From NCBI GenBank assembly GCA_038501625.1, contig JAZAYU010000113.1, positions 806,001-870,000 on the forward strand: a DNA stretch of 64,000 bases. Direction: 5' to 3'. The notes beneath the pieces are model-generated. The model was given only the letters and a program-made list of their open reading frames with translations, did not search any database and was not told where the DNA came from. Position 1 is the first letter of the stretch, and each line of letters starts with the position of its first letter. Positions 46,191-55,807 of this stretch are shown piece after piece. The position numbers and the translations under genes were made by a program. Origin of the DNA: Corbicula japonica. Taxonomy: Eukaryota; Mollusca; Bivalvia; Venerida; Cyrenidae.

Positions 46191-46334
46191 CATCATCAAT
46201 ATATTCCCAAAGAATGTCTTTCGGGTAAATACCGACTAATGGACACAATGGGTATTGAAGAACTGGACGACAAAGGATTTTGTATTCAAGATGTTCTTTA
46301 CTTGATGAAAGGAAACATAGCAGCTGATTATAAG
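46191..46334 (+). CDS. IFI44-like GTPase gene, exon 4 (DTMG motif)
   Basis: 144 nt, phase 0 at both ends, after the acceptor CAACTTTTGGTAG and before GTAAAT. It codes 48 residues, ~132-179: HHQYIPKECLSGKYRLMDTMG, here quoted in two parts as HHQYIPKECL and SGKYRLMDTMG, then IEELDDKGFCIQDVLYLMKG. DTMG is the G3 (D-x-x-G) motif in the form typical of IFI44 proteins, and the following D-x-x-x-L-x-x-G also fits. The G4/G5 exons that should follow are not visible in the next 17.6 kb. The gene is therefore incomplete in this window or has a very long intron. Confidence 0.9.
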
Positions 46335-46630
46335 GTAAATAGGAGGTTGTCATTCGCATTTATACCATAGCAGCAGCATTAAGATCATCCATTTCTGTAC
46401 ACTCATGTTTGGGCGGTATACAGAAAGGGTTTTCAATGTTGATTATCACCAAGCCAACATATTTCGTATTATCAGAACGTTGTTCTGTTCACGTTGAACT
46501 GTGATAAATATCCTACGGACGCAATAAAATTTTAATAAAGTAATAAATAAACTATATATATTATTTAACGGATCTGAATTTTAATAAGGTTTCTATATTA
46601 TAGACAAAAATGAAAACATTTTAACTCTTA

Positions 46631-47148
46631 GGCCCCAGTTACATACACGGTCGGTTCCTAATCGGTTACTTTATTTTAAATTAATCGCTGTTTTGATCGC
46701 CGATTTGTCATGCGTTTTTTTATTTCTTGTTTTCTGTGTAAACAGCCATCGGTGATTGAAGTATTTAATCAGTTAAACCAATATTTCATGGGTTCCTGGT
46801 ACAATTTAATGTTGATTGGTTGCTAATCGGTGGCCTATCGCAGTTATTGGTTGTAGACATGTTGTCAATCGATATCGGTGAAATCGGTTGTAGACAGGAT
46901 GTCGATCATTGATGATTGGTTGTATAGAGGTTGTTGGGAGGTTATTTGTAAAATATTTTCTCCGATCGAGAATTTTAACATGTTCAAAAATCCCAATCGG
47001 TAATGTTTCGCCGACGAAACTCATCTTTCCCCAGAAGCATTTGGTAGGTGAAAATAGGTGATATCGGTGTTAAATACATTGTCATCGGTTCACTCCATAA
47101 ATTCGCTAAAAAAGCAACCGATCACTTACCGATTGTGTAACTGGGGTT
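46631..47148 (-). mobile_element. PIF/Harbinger-type MITE, copy 2
   Basis: 518 bp, termini GGCCCCAGTTACAT and (opposite strand) AACCCCAGTTACACAATCGG, flanked by TTA on both sides (46628-46630, 47149-47151). It aligns in reverse to 2630-3189, including the block GGGGAAAGATGAGTTTCGTC. Again full of ATCGGT/ACCGAT. Confidence 0.88.
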
Positions 47149-47789
47149 TTAGGTCGTTACTTGTTGAGAGTAGATTTTAATATTTGGACCATCAGTTTAG
47201 TGGTATATGCACATGTAACTTAATGTTTAATTCCTGGCAGTGAGCAAACAGTTGTGTTCACATAATTATTGTTTTCACTTCTGTCCATGTGTTTTGATTT
47301 TAAACTTGTCCAAACAAATGTTGACACAAATGTTATCGTTTTCCTTTCATTTGAAATTGGCACAATCATTTTATTAGGTAAGGAAATAAATATATAGTTT
47401 ATTGTATATGCATTATGGTGGTCATAAAATGACTGGATGTGACCATCGGAAATGTTTAGAAATTGAACAAAAATAGCTAAATCGATGTTGAACCTCATTG
47501 TGGCAACATTGAGAAATGCTATTATTCTATAGAACTAAGTATGAAAGAACATGAAAGATAATTCTAAAAGATAAATATTTTATTTTACATCTTGCGATTG
47601 TCTTGCTATTTCCTCAAATACTAGTATCGCATTGGTGTTTTCCTAATCCATTGCATAGGCACCTTATCTTTTATAATAGATTGCATTTTGTATCTGTACA
47701 AAGAATATGTTGATTAAGTTTCTTTCATTCATCGTAAACACCTATCACTGACCGCACAAACTTCAAATCGGATAGACCAAGAAATACAA
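47149..47789. other. No gene seen
   Basis: AT-rich sequence presumably in the intron after exon 4. No G4-motif exon of the IFI44-like gene and no repeat was recognised. Confidence 0.4.
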
Positions 47790-48660
47790 GCAAAAAAGTG
47801 AAATGTTCATACCAGGAATGGCCACATCCAGCCGAGAGAGCCTCCCCACACGGCCAAAGAGAAAAAAAATGAAATATGCATATCAGGAATGGCCACATCC
47901 AGCATACACAGCCTCCCCACACAGCCAAAAAGTAGAGAGGAAAAGAGAGCATGGTATTACAATAATCAGTTTCAAAATGGACGCCACAAACAAATAACGA
48001 AAGTGAGAACCAGAGGGGTTGCCTTGGAACGGTCAGTGGCAAAACAAATTGCCACTGGGGGTTTAAACCAGGTTCTAGGGTGCACCAACCTCACACTTGC
48101 CCCAACAGGTTCTCGTATCACAAAACAAGTACAAATTGTCTTGGTGAAATAACTCCAACCCACCCATCAGCCAACAATGTTGCATGCAAGAGAGGAGAAG
48201 AGAGCATGGTTAGACAAAGGATCAGTTTAAAAATAGACGCCACAAATAATCAACGAAAGTGAGAGCTCGATGGGTCAACCCTTCGAAGGGTCAGTGGCAA
48301 ACGATTTGCAACTGGGGGATTAAATCAGGTTCTAGGGAACACCAACCTTATACTTGCCCTCAACAGGTTCTTGCTTAAATAACTCCAACCCACTCATCAG
48401 CTTAACAATGATACAGGCAAAACGCATCCACATATAAAACAAATTAAGAATCTAAAAGCATTGCAAAGCAAAAGGGCGGTCACTTAATGATCTTATCGAG
48501 ACCAGAGCTCCTGGAGTAAAATCAGCAAGAACACGATGACAGGGGAAAAAAGAAACAAATCGAGCCTCTAGGTTCTTTTAAGAAACCAAAGATTTAAGCA
48601 TAACGATCGGCTGTAGATTTGTTATCACCAGGCATGCAGAGCGCTGTGGAGTATTATGTT
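47790..48660 (+). repeat. Dispersed repeat R1, compound copy
   Basis: Two R1 starts lie head to tail (47800-47865 and 47873-47950; shared AGGAATGGCCACATCCAGC and GCCTCCCCACAC), followed by two R1 bodies (GGTCAGTGGCAAA at 48031 and at 48289) and one R1 end (to ~48660, GCATGCAGAGCGCTGTGGAG). It shows R1 inserting into or duplicating beside itself. Its partial frames are not conserved among copies. Confidence 0.75.
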
Positions 48661-48905
48661 GGTACCCTTTCTTTTTGAATTTAAAGATTTTTAAAGATAT
48701 GTTTAGAGATATGCAATAAAAAGTTGTCATTTTAATCAAAAGTGGTACATCATTTTAATGCGATACAGAGAGTAAAATACGTCTGATTCATGGCTTGAAA
48801 ATGGCACTTCATAAGAATTAGAAAATGGAGTCTTCAGCTCGTTTAATCAGGTTAATAATGTAAATATCGTTCACACAATATTAGTCCATCGGGTTCTCAC
48901 TTTTC

Positions 48906-49468
48906 TATGGAAGCATATTTGTGCCACAACTAAACCATATAAAATAACGTGAAAATATGGAGGATTTCGCAAAAGAAGGTTTGTTTTTCGCGAAAACAGA
49001 TAAATTACACACGAAAGAAATTAACACGAATTCCTGATAATGCTCTAAATTGCCTCAACATAAAGATATAGTATCCATGAAAATAATGGAGGATTTAACG
49101 AAAACATATTTTTTTTCTCGAAAACAGATTTTATAACTGGCATCTTTCATGAAATCGTTCCGCTTTCATGAAATGTTATCTGGTTTTCGTTTCACGAAAT
49201 CTGATTTCATGAAATCTTCAGGCAAAAATATCTTTCGTGAAATGTTTAAGGCTTCGTGAAAAGTTATGTGTTTTCGTTAAATCCTCCATTATTTACATGA
49301 AAACTTTATCTTTATGTTGTGGCAGTTTAGAGAACTAACAGGAATAAATTCGTGTTAACATAACTTTTTTTGTCGTGAACGTATGTGAAAAAAAACTTTT
49401 TTGCGAAATCCTCATTTATTTTCACGTTATTTTATGTGATTAAGTTGTGGCACAAATATGCTTCCATA
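48906..49468. mobile_element. 563-bp imperfect foldback element, copy 1
   Basis: The two halves are reverse complements with scattered differences: TATGGAAGCATATTTGTGCC at the left edge and its exact complement at the right edge, then shared AAATAACGTGAAAATA, GAGGATTTCGCAAAA, AACATAAAGATA and AATGGAGGATTTAACGAAAA. The centre (~49185) is rich in TTTCATGAAATC repeats. No open frame. The same element is in the second Penelope copy at 52299-52861. Confidence 0.85.
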
Positions 49469-49632
49469 CTTTCTTTTATTGTTTGTGGATTCTGTTTTGG
49501 AGTTGGTCAATTTAGAACCATGTTGTCTTCTCTCTACTTTTGGCTGTGTATGGAGGCTGTGTCTGCTCTTAGTGTCAGGAATGATTTTAATTTTCTGTTT
49601 ATACAGGGTTAGGGTTATATATAATACACAAA

Positions 49633-49696
49633 ATGAAAGTCATCTGGATCTTTCTAGATATATATCAGTTTATCGAAAGATCCAGATGACTTTCAT
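49633..49696. repeat. Perfect 22-bp hairpin, copy 1
   Basis: Arms at 49633-49654 and 49675-49696 (outer end ATGAAAGTCATC, inner end TGGATCTTTC) with a 20-base loop. The equivalent at 53026-53089 has arms four bases longer (26 bp). The copies differ only in the arm-loop boundary, so the arms are well kept. Confidence 0.9.
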
Positions 49697-49780
49697 TGTG
49701 TGTGTCTCTGTCTATAGCACTAGTGTGCATAAAAACTCCAAAAATAAAAAAGGAGGAAGCTCGATGCTAATAGATGTGTA

Positions 49781-50100
49781 TCATTCTCTCACCAGAGGGC
49801 GTGCTACACAAGTTTCGCTTACACCTCTGTCAACGCCGGGAAAAGTAGTTCTCATACACGTGATATTCTATCGTCACCTCCGCAAAATAGTTCCCCGAAA
49901 ATTTGGGTTAAATATATCTTAAACATTGTTCTAAAAAAAATAAAAATACCCATTTTCATTTTAAGTAAAATATACAGAGATCAAAATAATCTCACGAGCA
50001 TTTTATTCATTATTTATATTTTGTACAAGAATCTTGTACATCGGGCGTTGACAGAGGTGTAAGCGAAACTTGTGTAGCACGCCCTCTGGTGAGAGAATGA
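49781..50100. mobile_element. 320-bp MITE with 57-bp perfect TIRs, copy 1
   Basis: Arms at 49781-49837 and 50044-50100 are perfect reverse complements (outer TCATTCTCTCACCAGAGGGC, inner CACCTCTGTCAACGCC). The flanks are an 8-bp duplication GATGTGTA (49773-49780, 50101-50108). An 8-bp duplication fits hAT, P or similar superfamilies. The centre holds a small palindrome GTACAAGAATCTTGTAC. In the second copy (53174-53493) each arm has acquired a different point change. Confidence 0.92.
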
Positions 50101-50437
50101 GATGTGTATATGTAACTGTCCTACATGTTTGTATATGTGTAAAAATAAGTGTATGTAAATGTCTAGGCAGTCAGAGGGTCATTTGTGGATAGTTATGGTT
50201 TATATGCGTTGCCGGAAAATTTCTCTTTAACCTGAGAACTTGGATGTCACGTTTATGACCATGTACAGCACTCTTGGCTAGGCGATGTCACCGTGGTGCT
50301 CAGATCTGTTCCTTTATGTCTGAAGGTTTTGTTCATTCGTTACTTATCTCACCATATATATACCGTAGATGAGGAAATCCTCGGTACAAGATCGATTAAT
50401 ATTTGTAAAGTTCAAAAGCTGTTAATGCTGTTTAATA

Positions 50438-50494
50438 AGTCAAACACATATAACAAACGCGTTTCGCCTTCTCGGTTCTTCAGTGTGAGTGACT
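50438..50494 (-). ncRNA. Hammerhead-ribozyme-like core, copy 1
   Basis: On the minus strand: CTGAAGA (conserved C-U-G-A-N-G-A), a short stem II with CC/GG around a GAGAA loop, then CGAAAC, a self-complementary ACGCGT in stem III position, and T at the cleavage site. Stem I can form from ACA/TGT next to the core and AGTCA/TGACT further out. A·C at the base of stem II is a mismatch where G-C is usual. Hammerhead motifs of minimal type I are known in Penelope-like elements, and the place (noncoding, 3' of the GIY-YIG frame) fits. Activity is unproven. Confidence 0.6.
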
Positions 50495-50575
50495 GGTTGT
50501 CTTGACGTCAACGTCTTTTATACGTCATATTGTTGACGTCGTTATATTTTTAGAAGCGTCACATGATTTTTATTG

Positions 50576-51589
50576 TCATCTCAGAGTGTTTAGTTTCGGT
50601 GCAAACTTTGTTATAAAATACCTTTCTTTAATTAACCTAGCTGAAGTGCTTTCGGTGGAAAATTTATAAAAAGGAAACGTATTAAATTTGGGTTCTGATT
50701 TGCAACATTCGTCCAAATGTTTGCTTAACGGAATTTTTCTTGTTGAGGGGTCTCTAATTTGTTGTGCATGTATTGTTCTTCGGTTTCTTAATTTGTCACC
50801 GGTCTGTCCGATGTAATACTCCCCACATCCATTGCACGTTATGACGTATAGGACATTTTGAACATTACATGACATTGGTGCATTGACATAGAACTTTTTA
50901 TTTTTAAAGGTATAATATGAACTTTCAGTGATGTGTTGACACAGGGAGCAGTTAGGTCTATTGCATTTAGTTACGTTGTTTGATAATGATGTTTGTTGGG
51001 TGAATTTGTCTCTTGTTAGTAATTTCTTTAAGTTTGGTGGTTGACGTTTACTTTTTATAAATTTCACGTTATTAAGTGCAGCTGTCATGATTGGATCAGA
51101 TTGTAATATAAATAAGCTATTGTGAATAGTTGTGTACATTTCTGGATTTTGAGGATTTTGTGTGGATACAAAGGCAATGTTGTCATGGTTATTTAAATTA
51201 GGTTTGGTTTTAAGTAGTTCCTGTCTCGGTATGGCTAGTGCTCGTAGTATGCCATTTTGAATAAGTTTTAGTGGGAAACCCCTACATTTTAATAATTCTG
51301 AGAGTTCATTTAATCTAGTATTTCTGGTTGATTCTTCAGAAACAATTGTGCATATCCGTCGTGCTAAATTGTATGGTATGCTTGTTTTAGTGTGTTTAGG
51401 GTGGCATGATCGAACATTTAAATATTGTTTGGAATCTGTTTCTTTGGAAAATATGTCAGTTTTGATGGTGTCGTATGTTTTAATAATCATGATGTCTAGA
51501 AACGAGAGTTGTTTTTCATTGAAATCTATTGTGAATTTGATGTCAGGATGTAGGTTATTCAACATGTTGTGAAATGTGTGTAATTCTTC
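50576..51589 (-). CDS. Penelope-like RT/GIY-YIG protein, 3' part, open frame
   Basis: About 337 codons with no break from the gap edge to the stop at 50576. It starts just after the RT catalytic box (EELHTFHNMLNNLHPDIKF; FNEKQLSFLDIMI). Then come the linker and the Penelope-specific zinc motif CNRPNCSLCQHI, and the GIY-YIG endonuclease: VLYVITCNGCGEYYIGQT, KLRNRRTIHAQQI, SKHLDECCK and a late Glu in IKERYFI. RT copies RNA into DNA and GIY-YIG nicks the target. The N-terminal half lies in the gap. This copy, unlike the second, shows no frameshift, so it could come from a recently active element. Confidence 0.9.
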   Translation of the reverse strand, partial: EELHTFHNMLNNLHPDIKFTIDFNEKQLSFLDIMIIKTYDTIKTDIFSKETDSKQYLNVRSCHPKHTKTSIPYNLARRICTIVSEESTRNTRLNELSELLKCRGFPLKLIQNGILRALAIPRQELLKTKPNLNNHDNIAFVSTQNPQNPEMYTTIHNSLFILQSDPIMTAALNNVKFIKSKRQPPNLKKLLTRDKFTQQTSLSNNVTKCNRPNCSLCQHITESSYYTFKNKKFYVNAPMSCNVQNVLYVITCNGCGEYYIGQTGDKLRNRRTIHAQQIRDPSTRKIPLSKHLDECCKSEPKFNTFPFYKFSTESTSARLIKERYFITKFAPKLNTLR

Positions 51590-52089
51590 NNNNNNNNNNN
51601 NNNNNNNNNNNNNNNNNNNNNNNNNNNNNNNNNNNNNNNNNNNNNNNNNNNNNNNNNNNNNNNNNNNNNNNNNNNNNNNNNNNNNNNNNNNNNNNNNNNN
51701 NNNNNNNNNNNNNNNNNNNNNNNNNNNNNNNNNNNNNNNNNNNNNNNNNNNNNNNNNNNNNNNNNNNNNNNNNNNNNNNNNNNNNNNNNNNNNNNNNNNN
51801 NNNNNNNNNNNNNNNNNNNNNNNNNNNNNNNNNNNNNNNNNNNNNNNNNNNNNNNNNNNNNNNNNNNNNNNNNNNNNNNNNNNNNNNNNNNNNNNNNNNN
51901 NNNNNNNNNNNNNNNNNNNNNNNNNNNNNNNNNNNNNNNNNNNNNNNNNNNNNNNNNNNNNNNNNNNNNNNNNNNNNNNNNNNNNNNNNNNNNNNNNNNN
52001 NNNNNNNNNNNNNNNNNNNNNNNNNNNNNNNNNNNNNNNNNNNNNNNNNNNNNNNNNNNNNNNNNNNNNNNNNNNNNNNNNNNNNNNNN
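51590..52089. other. Assembly gap (500 N)
   Basis: Exactly 500 N, a size usually used for gaps of unknown length. Sequence on the two sides belongs to two copies of the same Penelope-like segment. Confidence 0.99.
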
Positions 52090-52298
52090 ATATGTTTAGA
52101 GATATGCAATAAAAAGTTGTCATTTTAATCAAAAGTGGTACATCATTTTAATGCGATACAGAGAGTAAAATACGTCTGATTCATGGCTTGAAAATGGCAC
52201 TTCATAAGAATTAGAAAATGGAGTCTTCAGCTCGTTTAATCAGGTTAATAATGTAAATATCGTTCACACAATATTAGTCCATCGGGTTCTCACTTTTC

Positions 52299-52861
52299 TA
52301 TGGAAGCATATTTGTGCCACAACTAAACCATATAAAATAACGTGAAAATATGGAGGATTTCGCAAAAGAAGGTTTGTTTTTCGCGAAAACAGATAAATTA
52401 CACACGAAAGAAATTAACACGAATTCCTGATAATGCTCTAAATTGCCTCAACATAAAGATATAGTATCCATGAAAATAATGGAGGATTTAACGAAAACAT
52501 ATTTTTTTTCTCGAAAACAGATTTTATAACTGGCATCTTTCATGAAATCGTTCCGCTTTCATGAAATGTTATCTGGTTTTCGTTTCACGAAATCTGATTT
52601 CATGAAATCTTCAGGCAAAAATATCTTTCGTGAAATGTTTAAGGCTTCGTGAAAAGTTATGTGTTTTCGTTAAATCCTCCATTATTTACATGAAAACTTT
52701 ATCTTTATGTTGTGGCAGTTTAGAGAACTAACTGGAATAAATTCGTGTTAACATAACTTTTTTTGTCGTGAACGTATGTGAAAAAAAACTTTTTTGCGAA
52801 ATCCTCATTTATTTTCACGTTATTTTATGTGATTAAGTTGTGGCACAAATATGCTTCCATA
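52299..52861. mobile_element. 563-bp foldback element, copy 2
   Basis: Same element as 48906-49468; one visible difference is AACTGGAATAAATTC for AACAGGAATAAATTC. Confidence 0.85.
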
Positions 52862-53173
52862 CTTTCTTTTATTGTTTGTGGATTCTGTTTTGGAGTTGGT
52901 CAATTTAGAACCATGTTGTCTTCTCTCTACTTTTGGCTGTGTATGGAGGCTGTGTCTGCTCTTAGTGTCAGGAATGATTTTAATTTTCTGTTTATACAGG
53001 GTTAGGGTTTTATATAATACACAAAATGAAAGTCATCTGGATCTTTCGATATATATATCAGTTTATCGAAAGATCCAGATGACTTTCATTGTGTGTGTCT
53101 CTGTCTATAGCACTAGTGTGCATAAAAACTCCAAAAATAAAAAAGGAGGAAGCTCGATGCTAATAGATGTGTA

Positions 53174-53493
53174 TCATTCTCTCACCAGAGGGGGTGCTAC
53201 ACAAGTTTCGCTTACACCTCTGTCAACGCCGGGAAAAGTAGTTCTCATACACGTGATATTCTATCGTCACCTCCGCAAAATAGTTCCCCGAAAATTTGGG
53301 TTAAATATATCTTAAACATTGTTCTAAAAAAAATAAAAATACCCATTTTCATTTTAAGTAAAATATACAGAGATCAAAATAATCTCACGAGCATTTTATT
53401 CATTATTTATATTTTGTACAAGAATCTTGTACATCGGGCGTTGACAGAGGTGTAAGCGAAACTTGTGTAGAACGCCCTCTGGTGAGAGAATGA
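53174..53493. mobile_element. 320-bp MITE with 57-bp TIRs, copy 2
   Basis: Equivalent of 49781-50100. The left arm reads CAGAGGGGGTGCTAC and the right arm GTGTAGAACGCC, so each has one change and the arms no longer match perfectly there. Confidence 0.9.
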
Positions 53494-53830
53494 GATGTGT
53501 ATATGTAACTGTCCTACATGTTTGTATATGTGTAAAAATAAGTGTATGTAAATGTCTAGGCAGTCAGAGGGTCATTTGTGGATAGTTATGGTTTATATGC
53601 GTTGCCGGAAAATTTCTCTTTAACCTGAGAACTTGGATGTCACGTTTATGACCATGTACAGCACTCTTGGCTAGGCGATGTCACCGTGGTGCTCAGATCT
53701 GTTCCTTTATGTCTGAAGGTTTTGTTCATTCGTTACTTATCTCACCATATATATACCGTAGATGAGGAAATCCTCGGTACAAGATCGATTAATATTTGTA
53801 AAGTTAAAAAGCTGTTAATGCTGTTTAATA

Positions 53831-53887
53831 AGTAAAACACATATAACAAACGCGTTTCGCCTTCTCGGTTCTTCAGTGTGAGTGAAT
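53831..53887 (-). ncRNA. Hammerhead-ribozyme-like core, copy 2
   Basis: The catalytic core (CTGAAGA...CGAAAC...GCGT) is unchanged, but the outer part of stem I has changed on both sides (ATTCA and TTACT on the minus strand) and no longer pairs. This copy would be expected to be weaker than the one at 50438-50494. Confidence 0.5.
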
Positions 53888-53968
53888 GGTTGCCTTGACG
53901 TCAACGTCTTTTACACGTCATATTGTTGACGTCGTTATATTTTTAGAAGCGTCACATGATCTTTATTG

Positions 53969-55724
53969 TCATCTCAGAGTGTTAAGTTTCGGTGCAAACT
54001 TTGTTATAAAATACCTTTCTTTAATTAACCTAGCTGAAGTGCTTTCGGTGGAAAATTTATAAAAAGGAAACATATTAAATTTTGGTTCTGATTTGCAACA
54101 TTCGTCCAAATGTTTGCTTAACGGAATTTTTCTTGTTGAGGGGTCTCTAATTTGTTGTGCATGTATTGTTCTTCGGTTTCTTAATTTGTCACCGGTCTGT
54201 CCGATGTAATACTCCCCACATCCATTGCAAGTTATGACGTAAAGGACATTTTGAACATTACATGACATTGGTGCATTGACATAGAATTTTTAATTTTAAA
54301 GGTATAATACGAACTTTCAGTGATGTGTTGACACAGGGAGCAGTTAGGTCTATTGCATTTAGTTACGTTGTTTGATATTGATGTTTGTTGGGTGAATTTG
54401 GCTCTTGTTAGTAATTTCTTTAAGTTTGGTGGTTGACGTTTACTTTTTATAAATTTCACGTTATTAAGTGCAGCTGTCATAATTGGATCAGATTGTAAAA
54501 TAAATAAGCTATTGTGAATAGTTGTGTACATTTCTGGATTTTAAGGATTTTGTGTGGATACAAAGGCAATGTTGTCATGGTTATGTAAATTAGGTTTGGT
54601 GTTAAGTAGTACCTGTCTCGGTATAGAAAGTGCTCGTAGTATGCCATTTTGAATAAGTTTTAGTGGGAAACCCCTACATTTTAATAATTCTGAGAGTTCA
54701 GTTAATCTAGTATTTCTGGTTGATTCTTCAGAAACAATTGTGCATATCCGTCTTGCTAAATTGTATGGTATGCTTGTTTTAGTGTGTTTAGGGTTGGCAT
54801 GATCGAAAATTTAAATATTGTTTGGAATCTGTTTCTTTGGAAAATATGTCAGTTTTGATGATGTCGTATATTTTAATAATCATGATGTCTAGAAATGAGA
54901 GTTGTTTTTCATTGAAATCTTTTGTGAATTTGATGTCAGGATGTAGGTTATTCAACATGTTGTGAAATGTGTGTAATTCTTCCTTTGTTTTAATCCAAAT
55001 AATGAAACAATCATCCAGGTATCTTTTCCAGTTTGATTTGATATATGATGAGAATTCTTGGCCCTGTGTGTTTTCTATCTGAGAGTAAAGGGTTTCTTCC
55101 AAATAACCTAAGACTAGTGTAGCATATGTTGGTGCAAATTTTCTGCCCATAGCTGTTCCTTTGCGTTGGTTATAAAAAATAGAAGAAAAAGTTGTTATTA
55201 TCTAATATTATTTTAATCCCCTGTATGATGAATTCTTTGGAAAATCGATGGTGTATTAATTTTGGAAATCTATTAAGCCAGTAGTAAATCGATTTTATTC
55301 CGAGATCATGAGAGATTTTTGTGTATAAATTTGTGACATCGAATGATGTAAGTATTGCGTCTTTTTTAAGTGCGATGTGGTAAATGGGTTAGGAAATCTA
55401 AATCGTCTCGGACATAACTTTGTACATTTTGAATAAATGGTTTCAATAATATGTCAATAAGATTGCTTAACCTGTGTGTTTCACAGGCTGAGCCCGCCAC
55501 TATAGGGCGAAATGTTAAGTCCGGTAGATTCATTATTTCTATATATTCCGAAGTGTGCCCTGGCAATTGGTTTTAATATATTTGCTTTTATGAATTTTGG
55601 GAAGTCCGTAAAAGTTGCTTGATTTATGTTCAAAATTTAGTAAGTAGTCGATTTCATGTCTAGTAAGTTCTTTACTTAGTGGAAGAAATTGTTTTATTTT
55701 CTTAAAGGTTGTTTTTGAGTGATT

Positions 55725-55726
<2 letters not shown>
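53969..55726 (-). pseudogene. Penelope-like RT/GIY-YIG protein, broken
   Basis: Minus-strand order from the truncated 5' end: FYGLPKIHK (typical early Penelope motif, ~55595-55620), then in other frames RPIVAGSACETHRLSN, SFDVTNLYTKI (RT motif A region), GRKFAPTYATLVLGYLEE (motif B) and the catalytic WKRYLDDCFIIW at ~55010-55045. Then comes the linker, the zinc motif CNRPNCSLCQHI and GIY-YIG (VLYVITCNGCGEYYIGQT) ending at 53969. Frame breaks lie near 54240-54290, 54540 (TAA), 54785, 55170-55200, 55370 and 55560. Inactive, but it supplies the RT half that the gap hides in copy 1. Confidence 0.9.

Positions 55727-55806
<80 letters not shown>
55727..55806. repeat. (TA)n microsatellite
   Basis: About 80 bp of alternating TA at the boundary between the Penelope-like copy and the 2.3-kb tandem array. 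Confidence 0.95.

Positions 55807-55807
<1 letters not shown>

Larger units (their letters stand above)
48697..51589 (-). mobile_element. Penelope-like element, copy 1 (3' part, cut by gap)
   Basis: Minus-strand element whose coding part (50576-51589) runs into the N gap. The noncoding part to the left carries the hammerhead-like core (50438-50494), a nested 320-bp MITE (49781-50100), a 22-bp perfect hairpin (49633-49696), an R1 start fragment (~49500-49590) and a 563-bp foldback (48906-49468). The whole segment recurs at 52090-54982 at a constant offset of 3393 bp. Confidence 0.85.
52090..55726 (-). mobile_element. Penelope-like element, copy 2
   Basis: Repeats copy 1 from 52090 on and extends further 5' on the minus strand, to a (TA)n tract at 55727. 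It contains the RT and GIY-YIG frame (broken), the hammerhead-like core (53831-53887), the 320-bp MITE (53174-53493), the hairpin (53026-53089) and the foldback (52299-52861). The N-terminal part of the protein is cut at the microsatellite. Confidence 0.88.

Noticed and set aside
49385..49922. 75- and 154-codon frames duplicated at 52778-53315
   Set aside because: They cross the foldback, an R1 fragment, a hairpin and a MITE arm. Their conservation only reflects the duplication of noncoding DNA.
51555..52132. Frames covering 51574-52128 and similar
   Set aside because: They consist of unknown residues from the 500-N gap.
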